A stretch of 64,000 nt of DNA from Neobacillus cucumis (lineage in GTDB: Bacteria > Bacillota > Bacilli > Bacillales_B > DSM-18226). A program made the position numbers and the translations under genes. The stretch lies in NCBI RefSeq assembly GCF_023715505.1, contig NZ_JAMBOH010000004.1, positions 317,377-381,376 on the forward strand, read 5' to 3'. Positions 56,223 through 64,000 of this stretch are shown here, one piece after another. Numbering within the stretch: position 1 is the stretch's first letter; each line of letters begins with the position of its first letter. The notes below the pieces were generated by a model. The model ran no database searches, was not told the origin of the DNA, and was given only the letters and a program-made list of their open reading frames with translations.

Positions 56223-57713
56223 ATGTCTCACGAGCAATATATCCTTGCAATTGATCAAAGCACGTCAGGAACAAAGGTTTTGCTTGTTAATTCAAAAGGG
56301 CAAATCACTCATAAATGTTCTGCAAGTCATACTCAGCACTATCCTCAAACTGGATGGGTAGAGCACGACCCTGTTGAAATCTATGAAAATGTTAAAACCC
56401 TTTTAACAGAGATGGTACAAACCATCTCTATTCCAGAAGATGAATTAGCTGTATTGGCCATAACCAATCAAAGAGAAACGGTAGTAGTTTGGGATAAAGA
56501 AACAGGGATCCCGGTTTACAATGCCATCGTTTGGCAATGCCGAAGAACATCAGATATGTGTGAAGAGTTGGAAGAACAAGGATATGAAACGATTATACAA
56601 TCAAAAACCGGGTTAAAAGCAGATCCATATTTTTCTGCATCCAAGGTGAAATGGATTATGGATCATGTGGATGGCGTCAAAGATAGAGCAAGAGAAGGTA
56701 AGCTCTTATTAGGTACGATTGATAGTTGGCTTATCTGGAAATTAACAGGCGGGAAGGTTCATGCAACAGATTATTCCAATGCTAGCAGGACTCTTCTGTT
56801 TAATATTCATAGCCTTCAGTGGGATGATGAGTTGTTGCACCTTTTTGATATACCAAGAGAAATGCTTCCTGAAGTAAAAGATTCTAATGAACTATTTGGT
56901 GTAACTGAGGATCCTTCACTTCCGTTCGAAGCACTTCCTATCTCAGGTGTAATTGGAGATTCACAAGGTGCATTATTTGGCCAGAAATGTTTTGAACCTG
57001 GAATGGCAAAAGCGACATTCGGGACCGGTACTTCTGTTCTAATGCAAACTGGAGAAATGGTAGACGGTACCAATGGTTTGGTCACTTCCATTGCATGGGG
57101 ATTAAATGGGAAAGTGAGCTATGCACTCGAAGGGATTATTAATAGTACCGGTGATACGATAAAATGGCTAAAGGAGCAGCTTGAATTAATTGATGAAATT
57201 GGCGAGGCAGAGCAGTTAGCGTGTTCGATTTCAGATAATCAAGGTGTCTATCTTGTACCAGCTTTTGTAGGCTTGGGAGCCCCATATTGGAAACCGTTCA
57301 CTCGTGCTGCAATTATGGGAATAAGCCGAAATACTGGGAAACCCCACATTGTCCGTGCAGCATTAGAAAGTATCGCTTATCAGGTTAAGGATGTTATTGA
57401 ACTGATGCAATCAGAATCCAATATTCAAATAAAGAGTGTAAAAGTGGATGGCGGAGCCACAAGCAACCGTTTCTTAATGCAATATCAAGCTGATATGTTG
57501 GATATTGATGTGATTGCTTCAGAAGTAGCCGAATTATCTTCGATGGGTTCCGTTTATCTAGCTGGTATAGGAGTAGGAATTTGGACATCGACAGACGAAA
57601 TTTATAAACTAAATCAGGGGCATGAATTGTATCAACCTTTGATGACTAGTGATGTAAGAGATAAATATTATCATGGGTGGAAGCAGTCGGTAAATGGTGT
57701 TTTAGTATGTTAA
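56223..57713 (+). CDS. FGGY-family sugar kinase (candidate apulose kinase)
   Basis: This 496-residue carbohydrate kinase has an N-terminal half with AIDQSTSGTKVLLVN (8-22) and NQRETVVVWDKETG (glycerol-kinase-like). Its C-terminal half has GTGTSVLMQTG, FVGLGAPYW and KVDGGATSN, the FGGY and ATP-binding region. It phosphorylates a ketose or polyol; with the isomerase and split transketolase next to it, D-apulose to apulose 4-phosphate is the best fit. Xylulose is an alternative. The ATG 56223 follows GATGAGGTG; it starts 10 bp after the transketolase stop. Confidence 0.88.
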   Translation: MSHEQYILAIDQSTSGTKVLLVNSKGQITHKCSASHTQHYPQTGWVEHDPVEIYENVKTLLTEMVQTISIPEDELAVLAITNQRETVVVWDKETGIPVYNAIVWQCRRTSDMCEELEEQGYETIIQSKTGLKADPYFSASKVKWIMDHVDGVKDRAREGKLLLGTIDSWLIWKLTGGKVHATDYSNASRTLLFNIHSLQWDDELLHLFDIPREMLPEVKDSNELFGVTEDPSLPFEALPISGVIGDSQGALFGQKCFEPGMAKATFGTGTSVLMQTGEMVDGTNGLVTSIAWGLNGKVSYALEGIINSTGDTIKWLKEQLELIDEIGEAEQLACSISDNQGVYLVPAFVGLGAPYWKPFTRAAIMGISRNTGKPHIVRAALESIAYQVKDVIELMQSESNIQIKSVKVDGGATSNRFLMQYQADMLDIDVIASEVAELSSMGSVYLAGIGVGIWTSTDEIYKLNQGHELYQPLMTSDVRDKYYHGWKQSVNGVLVC

Positions 57714-57805
57714 AGCGCAGGGCTGCTGCTAGTATGTTTTACCAATTAAACACCGTAGAAATTTTATCTGAACTAACTATTTATTTCATTTAAAAAGGAG
57801 AAAAA

Positions 57806-59278
57806 ATGGATAGGTTAAAAATCTCAGAAAATAGAAGATTTTTTACACAGCAGAATGGGAAACCATTTATCTGGATGGCAGATACGGATTGGACAATCGC
57901 ACAGAGATTAAAATGGGACGATGTTGATTACTTGATGCAGAAACGAAAATCACAAGGATTTACTGTATTACAGATTGTTGCACTTGATCCGGAACAGGAT
58001 AGGGAAATGAGAAATCCAGCTGGAGATAAGGCTTTATTAAATGATAATCTGAACACTCCTAATGAAAAATATTTTCAGTATTTAGACTGGATAATAGATA
58101 AAGCGGAAGAATATGGATTTTATGTACTGTTACTTCCTGTATGGGGTGAACTTGTAGTAGGTCATAACTGGATGGGTGAGTTTTCAGAAAAAATTGTTAC
58201 TAAAGAAAATGCTTTTCAATACGGAAAATGGATTGGTAATCGCTATAAAGATAGAACAAATATCATTTGGTGTCTAGGTGGGGACAGGCAGCCCATTCAT
58301 CTAGGGGTGGATTACAAGGATGTTTGGCGGAAAATGGCGGAAGGGATTGCAAAAGGGGTTCTACAAAAGGATATTAAACATAACGAAAAAGATCCTGATT
58401 GGCAAAAGCTTTTAATCACTTATCATGCATGCCATGAAGCGGAGACCGGCGAATGTTCAACAATGTCCTATTGGAATGACGATGATGCCTGGATATCATT
58501 TATTATGATTCAATCTGGACATGGGTTAACACCGAAAAATTATGAACTAGTAAAAAATGATTATAATAGAAAAAATCCTATGCCTGTTTTTGATGGCGAA
58601 CCTGCCTATGAGCAAATGCCAACCTCTTGGCCAGTTGGAACTGATTTCCATGGGGGATGGATGGTGAGGAAACGTGCCTATTGGAGTTTGTTCGCCGGGG
58701 CATTTGGTCATACATATGGTCATCCATCCGTGTGTTGGATGATTTCCGAAAAGGAAAGAGATAGTTTCAGAAAATATTCTTGGTTTGAAGCTTTGGACCA
58801 ACCTGGAGCATGGCAGATGAAAATCTTGCGAGATTTTTTGGAATCTAGAGATTTAAGTCAATGTATTCCTTGTCAGGAATTACTAATTGAACAGAGTGAT
58901 AAGATCGAAGATGTTATAGATGAACACATACAGGCATGTGTAGAAAAGGAAGGGAAATTTGCTTGTCTATACTTCCCATCAGGTGGAGAAGAAACCATAG
59001 ATTTAAGTAGATTGGAAATAGATCAGCTACAAATTTGGTGGTTTAATCCCAGAGATGGACAAAGCTATACACAAGCGAATGTTATAACAGATAAAGCAAT
59101 TAGTTTAGCAGTTGAAAAGCGAGGCGTTCTAAAAATAATAACGCCTACTCGTGGATATGGGCAGGATTGGGTATGTGTAATAGAGGAGAGAAATAATCAC
59201 TCAACAATTCCAGGCAAAGCAAAAATTTATGGAGAAATGCCTGTACCGTTTGAAATCAAGAAAACATTTATGTGGTGA
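57806..59278 (+). CDS. GH140-like apiosidase-superfamily hydrolase
   Basis: This 490-residue protein consists of an apiosidase-type TIM barrel (DUF4038, about 8-375) and a C-terminal beta-sandwich (about 390-490). Landmarks are FTQQNGKPFIWMADTDWT (13-30), IIWCLGGDRQP with Asp160, and PVFDGEPAYEQ with Glu265; these two acids sit where the family's catalytic pair is expected. GH140 enzymes release terminal D-apiose, for example from rhamnogalacturonan II. No signal peptide is seen. It lies 92 bp after the kinase with no clear terminator between, so release of apiose and its breakdown appear to be encoded together. RBS AAAGGAGAAAAA. Confidence 0.85.
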   Translation: MDRLKISENRRFFTQQNGKPFIWMADTDWTIAQRLKWDDVDYLMQKRKSQGFTVLQIVALDPEQDREMRNPAGDKALLNDNLNTPNEKYFQYLDWIIDKAEEYGFYVLLLPVWGELVVGHNWMGEFSEKIVTKENAFQYGKWIGNRYKDRTNIIWCLGGDRQPIHLGVDYKDVWRKMAEGIAKGVLQKDIKHNEKDPDWQKLLITYHACHEAETGECSTMSYWNDDDAWISFIMIQSGHGLTPKNYELVKNDYNRKNPMPVFDGEPAYEQMPTSWPVGTDFHGGWMVRKRAYWSLFAGAFGHTYGHPSVCWMISEKERDSFRKYSWFEALDQPGAWQMKILRDFLESRDLSQCIPCQELLIEQSDKIEDVIDEHIQACVEKEGKFACLYFPSGGEETIDLSRLEIDQLQIWWFNPRDGQSYTQANVITDKAISLAVEKRGVLKIITPTRGYGQDWVCVIEERNNHSTIPGKAKIYGEMPVPFEIKKTFMW

Positions 59279-59292
59279 CTAAAAAAGAATTA

Positions 59293-59434
59293 TGCCTAGA
59301 CGTTTGGTTGATTAACTTACCAATCCTGCTGGCATGGAGACAAAAGTTGTTCTTAGGAAACAGAGCATAAGAAAATCGCTGGATTTTGTAATGGCGAGGA
59401 CGTTGGTATGGTCATACTTGGATATAAAATTTAA
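59293..59434 (+). pseudogene. GH4-family glycosidase fragment
   Basis: In the 407-bp spacer 59279-59685, three short frames read in order DVWLIN, then TNPAGMETKVVLRKQSIRK, then KKIAGFCNGEDVGMVILGYKI. Restoring one lost base gives WLIN-F-TNPAGM, the NAD-linked GH4 (6-phospho-glucosidase/galactosidase) signature, followed by the CN metal-site region. Only this mid-gene piece is left. The rest of the spacer holds a weak AAACAG / CTGTTT hairpin with T6 (59446-59476) and an A-T-rich leader for the AraC gene. Confidence 0.65.
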
Positions 59435-59685
59435 TAACCAAAAGTAAACAGGTCTAGTAGGTCTGTTTATTTTTTGCTTTTAATGTATCGTATCACAACT
59501 GATCTTTTTTACCTCTGCCATTGGTCTAAGTCTCCTATTGTCTTCAATCCCCTCCCCATTATAGAATAAGCAATAATGTTTATTTGTTGGCACTTGGATA
59601 ATATAAATTTGCCAACCATTATATTAAATTTAAATATTTCTTCTTCATTATCACAACTTAAGTAAAAACTAGGGATGAAATCGTT

Positions 59686-60672
59686 ATGAATCATAAACAA
59701 TTAGACCAATATTTACGTAAATATGACCCAATCGAGGAAATTCAAATAAAAACTCGTAAGAATATCAATGATTTTGATGGACACGAGTTACTTGTTGAAA
59801 GTGGCAGCAGCATCCCAAGAATGCAGGAAGAGTACTTTTTCAATAAGGGTCCAATTTTTATCAGCAAACATCATAGATTTGCGGATATGCCTCTTCATAT
59901 GCATTCTTTTATTGAAATCAATTATGTCTACTCAGGTATCTGTAAGCAAAATATTAACGGTAAGGAAGTAGTATTGACACAAGGGCAGGTATGCATGTTA
60001 GATGTAGACGTACCACACAGCATACCCGCACTCGGAGAACATGATATTTTGATAAATATTATTATGAAAAAAGAGACCTTTACTGGATCATTCATAGGTC
60101 GATTAGGAGATACAGGGATTGTGTCTAACTTTTTAGTGAATGCAGTTTCGGAGAATCAAAGGCATGACCATTATATTTTGTTTCACTCTGAGGACAATGA
60201 AAACCTACAGTACATTATTAAAAATATGATGTGTGAGTTCTTCGATGAACAGGACTACTCCGTTGAAATGGTTCAGTCGTATTTACCTGTCGTATTAACC
60301 GAGTTAATGCGTGCTTATCAGCTTGACAAAAATTTTGAACTTACACGTGTGTCCGGAAAAGCGAATATTATCGAAATTCTTCATTATATTGAACAGAATT
60401 ATAATCACTGCAGTCTAACCAGACTTGCTGAAAAATTCAATTTCAATCCTAATTATCTTGGCAATATGCTCAAAGAACGAACAGGTAAAACATTCTTAGA
60501 ACTTGTTCAAATGCAGAGGATGATTCGTGCCTCCGTACTGTTAAAAAATACAACCAAAAGTATGGATGACATTGCTTTTGAAATTGGTTATGAAAGCAGC
60601 AGTTTCTTTCATCGGAAATTTAAACAGCATTTTGGCTGTACCCCAAGTCAATTTCGTAAAAAGGGAAAATAG
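59686..60672 (+). CDS. AraC-family transcriptional regulator (paralog 2)
   Basis: This 328-residue protein has a cupin-like sensor (about 70-155; PLHMHSFIEINYVYSG) and a C-terminal AraC double HTH (about 228-328; FNFNPNYLGNMLKERTGKTF and IGYESSSFFHRKFKQHFG). It matches the AraC protein at 448-1428 in length and layout. It lies upstream of the symporter and GH78-like gene in the same direction and probably controls them. It could also cross-talk with the class B sites in the first 10 kb. RBS AGGGATGA. Confidence 0.92.
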   Translation: MNHKQLDQYLRKYDPIEEIQIKTRKNINDFDGHELLVESGSSIPRMQEEYFFNKGPIFISKHHRFADMPLHMHSFIEINYVYSGICKQNINGKEVVLTQGQVCMLDVDVPHSIPALGEHDILINIIMKKETFTGSFIGRLGDTGIVSNFLVNAVSENQRHDHYILFHSEDNENLQYIIKNMMCEFFDEQDYSVEMVQSYLPVVLTELMRAYQLDKNFELTRVSGKANIIEILHYIEQNYNHCSLTRLAEKFNFNPNYLGNMLKERTGKTFLELVQMQRMIRASVLLKNTTKSMDDIAFEIGYESSSFFHRKFKQHFGCTPSQFRKKGK

Positions 60673-60828
60673 CTGACATATGTTAAATGCCCTTTTACCC
60701 ATGTAATCAACCTGTAAAAAGAGCAGTTTTAACTGTAATCTGTTTGTTGTATACGAATTCAGAAAGCGGTTTAATAAGTATATGAACTAGTTCAACAAAC
60801 AGCGATATGATATACAGGAGGTTGCGAT

Positions 60829-62187
60829 ATGAACTCAACAGCAGGTGCGTGGCGACAAAGAATTGGATATGGCGCAGCAGATCTTTCATGTAATTTAGTT
60901 TGGCAAATGATAGGACTTTATCTAATGTTTTATTATACAGATGTTGTTGGTTTGAAAGCGGTTCAAGTGAGTTTGTTATTCTTATTAACAAGGATTGTCG
61001 ATGGTGTAGCAGATGTAATGATGGGAATTATTATTGATAAAACAAACACAAAATGGGGAAAATCAAGACCATATTTCCTTTGGGGAGCTATTCCTTTCGC
61101 CATTCTTGGAATTCTAGCATTTTATGTTCCTGATGTAGGACCGGTAGGAAAACTGCTTTATGCTTATATGACGTATATGGGACTTTCAATGGTTTATACA
61201 ATGGTTAACATACCGCTAGCGTCCATTTTACCAAGTTTAACTAGTGAGCCTCAGGAACGAACAATGCTTTCAACGGTTCGAATTATTTTTTCCTTTATTG
61301 GAGCAACTGCAGTCAGTGTTCTCACAATGCCAATGGTAAAAACACTTGGGGGAGGTTCACAAGCGACTGGTTTCTTTTGGACGATGGTGATCTTCAGTAT
61401 CATTGCTTGTTTATTCTTCTTTTATACTTTTAAAAATGTAGAAGAAAAGGTAAAGGTTCAAGTTGAGAAAGTAACTGTAAAACAAGCGTTTTCTACTTTG
61501 AAAGGAAACAAGCCATATTATATTTTTGCTTTAAATATCTTGTTTATGTGGGGTTCTTATTTCTTTCAGCAGGGAGCACTCATCTATTATTTCACCTACA
61601 ATTTAGATCGAGCAGATCTTGTTGCTACGATTGCAGGAATTGGTTCCTTTGTTCCGATTGCAGGTACATTTTTAACACCATTTATTGCGAAAAAAATGTA
61701 TAAACGTACATTATTTATGATTTCAAGTGTGGTCAACCTTGTTGGTATTTTAATCATGTTGTTTGCTGGTTCAAACATCCCGGTCATAATTGTTGGGGCA
61801 GGTATAGCAGCAATTGGCTATGGAACCCGCCAAAGCATTTATTTTTCGATGCAGGCAGATCCAGTCGATTATGGTGAGTGGAAAACAGGTATCAATGCAT
61901 CAGGCTTATTATCAGCATTAAACGGCTTTATCGGAAAAGTGACGATGGCTGTTGCAGGTGCGTTGTTTGGACTTATGCTAACCTGGGGACATTATGTGCC
62001 AAAAGGTCATCAAACAGAGCAAGCATTGCTGGCGATTAAGATGGGGTACTTAATTATTCCGGCCGTACTAGTTGTTGTCTCCATGATTACAATGAGTTTC
62101 TATAATCTTGATAAAATTTACCCGAAAATTCGTGCTGAAATTGATGCACGGAATAGTGAACGGGAGAAGCAGGGGATAGCGGTATGA
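60829..62187 (+). CDS. GPH-family glycoside/pentoside:cation symporter
   Basis: This 452-residue major-facilitator protein of the MelB/XynB/UidB type has 12 predicted TM helices, RIVDGVADVMMGIIIDKTNTKWGKSRPYFLWG (cytoplasmic loop 2-3 with the cation-site Asp) and SMQADPVDYGEWKTG in the second half. It imports a glycoside or oligosaccharide with Na+ or H+. It overlaps the GH78-like gene by 4 bp, so uptake and first cleavage are coupled. Homologs of this layout often carry rhamnosides, xylosides or glucuronides. RBS CAGGAGGTTG. Confidence 0.93.
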   Translation: MNSTAGAWRQRIGYGAADLSCNLVWQMIGLYLMFYYTDVVGLKAVQVSLLFLLTRIVDGVADVMMGIIIDKTNTKWGKSRPYFLWGAIPFAILGILAFYVPDVGPVGKLLYAYMTYMGLSMVYTMVNIPLASILPSLTSEPQERTMLSTVRIIFSFIGATAVSVLTMPMVKTLGGGSQATGFFWTMVIFSIIACLFFFYTFKNVEEKVKVQVEKVTVKQAFSTLKGNKPYYIFALNILFMWGSYFFQQGALIYYFTYNLDRADLVATIAGIGSFVPIAGTFLTPFIAKKMYKRTLFMISSVVNLVGILIMLFAGSNIPVIIVGAGIAAIGYGTRQSIYFSMQADPVDYGEWKTGINASGLLSALNGFIGKVTMAVAGALFGLMLTWGHYVPKGHQTEQALLAIKMGYLIIPAVLVVVSMITMSFYNLDKIYPKIRAEIDARNSEREKQGIAV

Positions 62188-63752
62188 GTATTCAAAAACT
62201 GGAAAAACAAGTGATTGTAAGAAATGAAAAATTTATTGAAACAGCGGAACAATTGAAGCCACAACTTCATGAAACGATTGTGAAGCCTTCATCAATCGTA
62301 GAAATAAAAGCGGATTCAGAAGTCATTCATGGCTGGAGGCCAGAGGTTGTTGCACCTGCATCCACTCTATCAGACTCTGAATATGGAAAAAATGGTTCGT
62401 TTGTTCTGGATTTTGGTGACCATCAGGTTGGGTACCTAACGTTTAAGATTCGTTCAGCTGGCAGTCCGCCTGATGCGCCGCTCAAACTAAAACTCACAAT
62501 TGGAGAGATGCCAGTTGAGATGGCAGAACTGTTTGAGAATTATAATGGATGGCTTAGCAGTTCGTGGCTTCAAGAAGAGACTATCTTTGTTGATGTATTT
62601 CCAGCTGTTATATCCTTACCTCGTCGTTACAGCTTTAGATATGTAAAGTTTGACGTGATTGATACCTCACCTAAATATCGAGTTGTCTTTGAAAGTGTAG
62701 AATGTAAAGCTGTTACATCAGCAAATATAACTGCTGTACAAAAGATTTCTCATCAGGATGAGGAACTTCAAAAAATAGATGAAATTAGTATTAAAACACT
62801 AGCAGATTGCATGCAGGATGTTTTTGAAGATGGACCAAAACGCGATCGCAGGCTTTGGCTCGGCGACTTAAGATTGCAAGCACTAGCAAACTATCAAACG
62901 TTCAGGACAAATGACCTTGTTAAACGTTGTCTTTACCTATTTGCAGGTGTTCCAGATGATAAAGGCAAAGTTCCAGCGAATGTATTTGTTGCACCGCAGC
63001 TTATTGCAGATGATACTTATCTATTCGACTATTCTTTGTTCTTTGCTGCCTCATTACATGATTACTATTTTGCTACAAGCGATTTAGAGACATTGAAGGA
63101 ACTATGGCCGACTGCCTATCGCCAAGTTGAACTTGCACTTGAAAGACTAGATGAAAACAAAATTCTAAAAGATACCCCCAATTGGTGGTCATTCATTGAT
63201 TGGCAGGAAGGGCTAAACAAACAAGCTCCATCTCAAGCAGTATTAATTTACACCATGAAACAGGCAATCCGTCTTGCGGAAGAATTAAATGCAGCAGAAA
63301 AAGATAGTTTGAAAGACCGTCTTGCAGAAATTGAGGAAGCTACTAAAACCTATTTGTGGGATGAAAAACAGCAATTTTTTATCAGTGGCTCCGACCGTCA
63401 AGTATCTTGGGCAAGCCAAATTTGGATGGTCCTGGCAGGTGTTTTGACTAAGGAAGAGAATAATAATCTAATGAAGCGTCTTTTAGCTGAAAATCCAGCT
63501 GTTGGAATTGCAACGCCATACATGTATCATCATTTGATTGAAGCCTTGCTGGTTTCAGGAGAAAAAGAGCTGGCAATCGCAGAAATGAAGAACTATTGGG
63601 GCGGCATGATCCAAGATGGAGCGGATACGTTCTGGGAATTATATGATCCAAAGAATAAAGATTTTTCTCCGTATGGCAGCCATTTAATTAATAGCTATTG
63701 TCATGCCTGGAGCTGCACACCAACTTATTTAATAAGGAAATACGATTTATAA
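62184..63752 (+). CDS. short GH78-like alpha-L-rhamnosidase (six-hairpin glycosidase)
   Basis: This 522-residue protein has a beta-sandwich N-terminal part (about 1-185) and an (alpha/alpha)6 barrel (about 190-510) with EDGPKRDRRLWLGDLR (215-230), the counterpart of the GH78 motif DCPQRDERMGWTGDA. A second acidic region reads GADTFWELYDP. It lacks the extra N-terminal domains of the 947-residue rhamnosidase at 10135, so it belongs to a compact subgroup. It is cytoplasmic and translationally coupled to the symporter (ATGA overlap). Substrate: probably a small rhamnoside, although other alpha-glycosides cannot be excluded. Confidence 0.88.
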   Translation: MSIQKLEKQVIVRNEKFIETAEQLKPQLHETIVKPSSIVEIKADSEVIHGWRPEVVAPASTLSDSEYGKNGSFVLDFGDHQVGYLTFKIRSAGSPPDAPLKLKLTIGEMPVEMAELFENYNGWLSSSWLQEETIFVDVFPAVISLPRRYSFRYVKFDVIDTSPKYRVVFESVECKAVTSANITAVQKISHQDEELQKIDEISIKTLADCMQDVFEDGPKRDRRLWLGDLRLQALANYQTFRTNDLVKRCLYLFAGVPDDKGKVPANVFVAPQLIADDTYLFDYSLFFAASLHDYYFATSDLETLKELWPTAYRQVELALERLDENKILKDTPNWWSFIDWQEGLNKQAPSQAVLIYTMKQAIRLAEELNAAEKDSLKDRLAEIEEATKTYLWDEKQQFFISGSDRQVSWASQIWMVLAGVLTKEENNNLMKRLLAENPAVGIATPYMYHHLIEALLVSGEKELAIAEMKNYWGGMIQDGADTFWELYDPKNKDFSPYGSHLINSYCHAWSCTPTYLIRKYDL

Positions 63753-63769
63753 ACCCAATTAAACAATAG

Positions 63770-63802
63770 AGTCTTGTGCGTAATATTGCCAAGACTTTTT
63801 TG
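63770..63802 (+). terminator. Rho-independent terminator
   Basis: AGTCTTG / CAAGACT stem with T6. The remaining bases to 64000 show no supportable gene. Confidence 0.78.
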
Positions 63803-64000
63803 TTTTAACCTCTTGATAAACGACAAGGAGGAAAAAAGAGTTAATAAAATATATTACTTGAAAATTTGTTATAACTCAACTTTCGCACCTGGAAAAATGT
63901 AATGAGTTTATATGTGTGTAATGTTTGGAGTGGTTAAAGTATGGTACTAGACTTTAAATATAGGCATGAAAAAACACCTCTTCATTTGGTATAGTTGATT

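Noticed and set aside
63803..64000. Possible start of a mobile element or small gene at the right edge
   Set aside because: Only a 17-codon frame (63941) and A-T-rich sequence are visible, with no terminal repeat or transposase motif.

Overview
The window is low-GC Firmicute DNA, almost certainly a Bacillaceae chromosome (Bacillus/Neobacillus-like). The evidence is a biotin operon in the B. subtilis order bioW-bioA-bioF-bioD-bioB-bioI with a BirA operator, an HU gene, strong AGGAGG ribosome sites, TTG/GTG starts, CcpA-type cre boxes and a YesLMN/LplABC-type sugar-uptake module. Almost every gene lies on the + strand. The exceptions are an AraC regulator, a kinase-like gene, a LacI regulator and an IS21 relic.

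Layout. 1-408: 3' end of an alpha/beta hydrolase. 448-12978: AraC regulator (-), then GH1, GH43, a phosphotransferase (-), an HSL-type esterase, beta-phosphoglucomutase + GH3, and a GH78 rhamnosidase. 13232-24039: GH43, GH3, a TIM-barrel isomerase plus Gfo/Idh/MocA pair, a GH3 interrupted by two amber codons, a secreted esterase and a YdjC/ChbG deacetylase. 24117-24515: decayed AtuA-family gene. 24718-35911: lipoprotein solute-binding protein, serine hydrolase, a 52-bp tandem repeat array, YesM/YesN-type two-component system, second solute-binding protein, two permeases and a YesL-like protein. 36032-43166: apiosidase-superfamily (DUF4038) protein, esterase, GH3 and GH30. 43534-51148: HU, an IS21 relic and the biotin operon. 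51507-59278: LacI regulator (-), aldose isomerase, split transketolase, FGGY kinase and a GH140-like apiosidase. 59293-63752: GH4 relic, second AraC regulator, GPH symporter and a GH78-like glycosidase.

How it works together. Nearly all glycoside hydrolases lack signal peptides, so small plant glycosides or oligosaccharides appear to be imported by the ABC system (no ATPase here, so a shared MsmX-type ATPase is inferred) or by the symporter, then deacylated and trimmed in the cytoplasm. The enzyme set (rhamnosidase, xylosidase/arabinosidase, beta-glucosidases, apiosidase, esterases) fits branched, acylated rhamnose/xylose/apiose-containing chains. The LacI-flanked operon fits D-apiose breakdown through apulose and apulose 4-phosphate.

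Control. Three promoter classes can be read directly. Four promoters carry AGTCG direct repeats exactly 22 bp apart with a -10 box 33-34 bp downstream; these probably bind the YesN-type regulator. Three promoters carry TCTWTGATTCRAGCAA overlapping the -35, with a -10 29-30 bp on; these probably bind an AraC regulator. Two promoters share a GCCTRTTTTCAG element with a cre box exactly 65 bp further on. Cre boxes of varying quality sit at seven positions.
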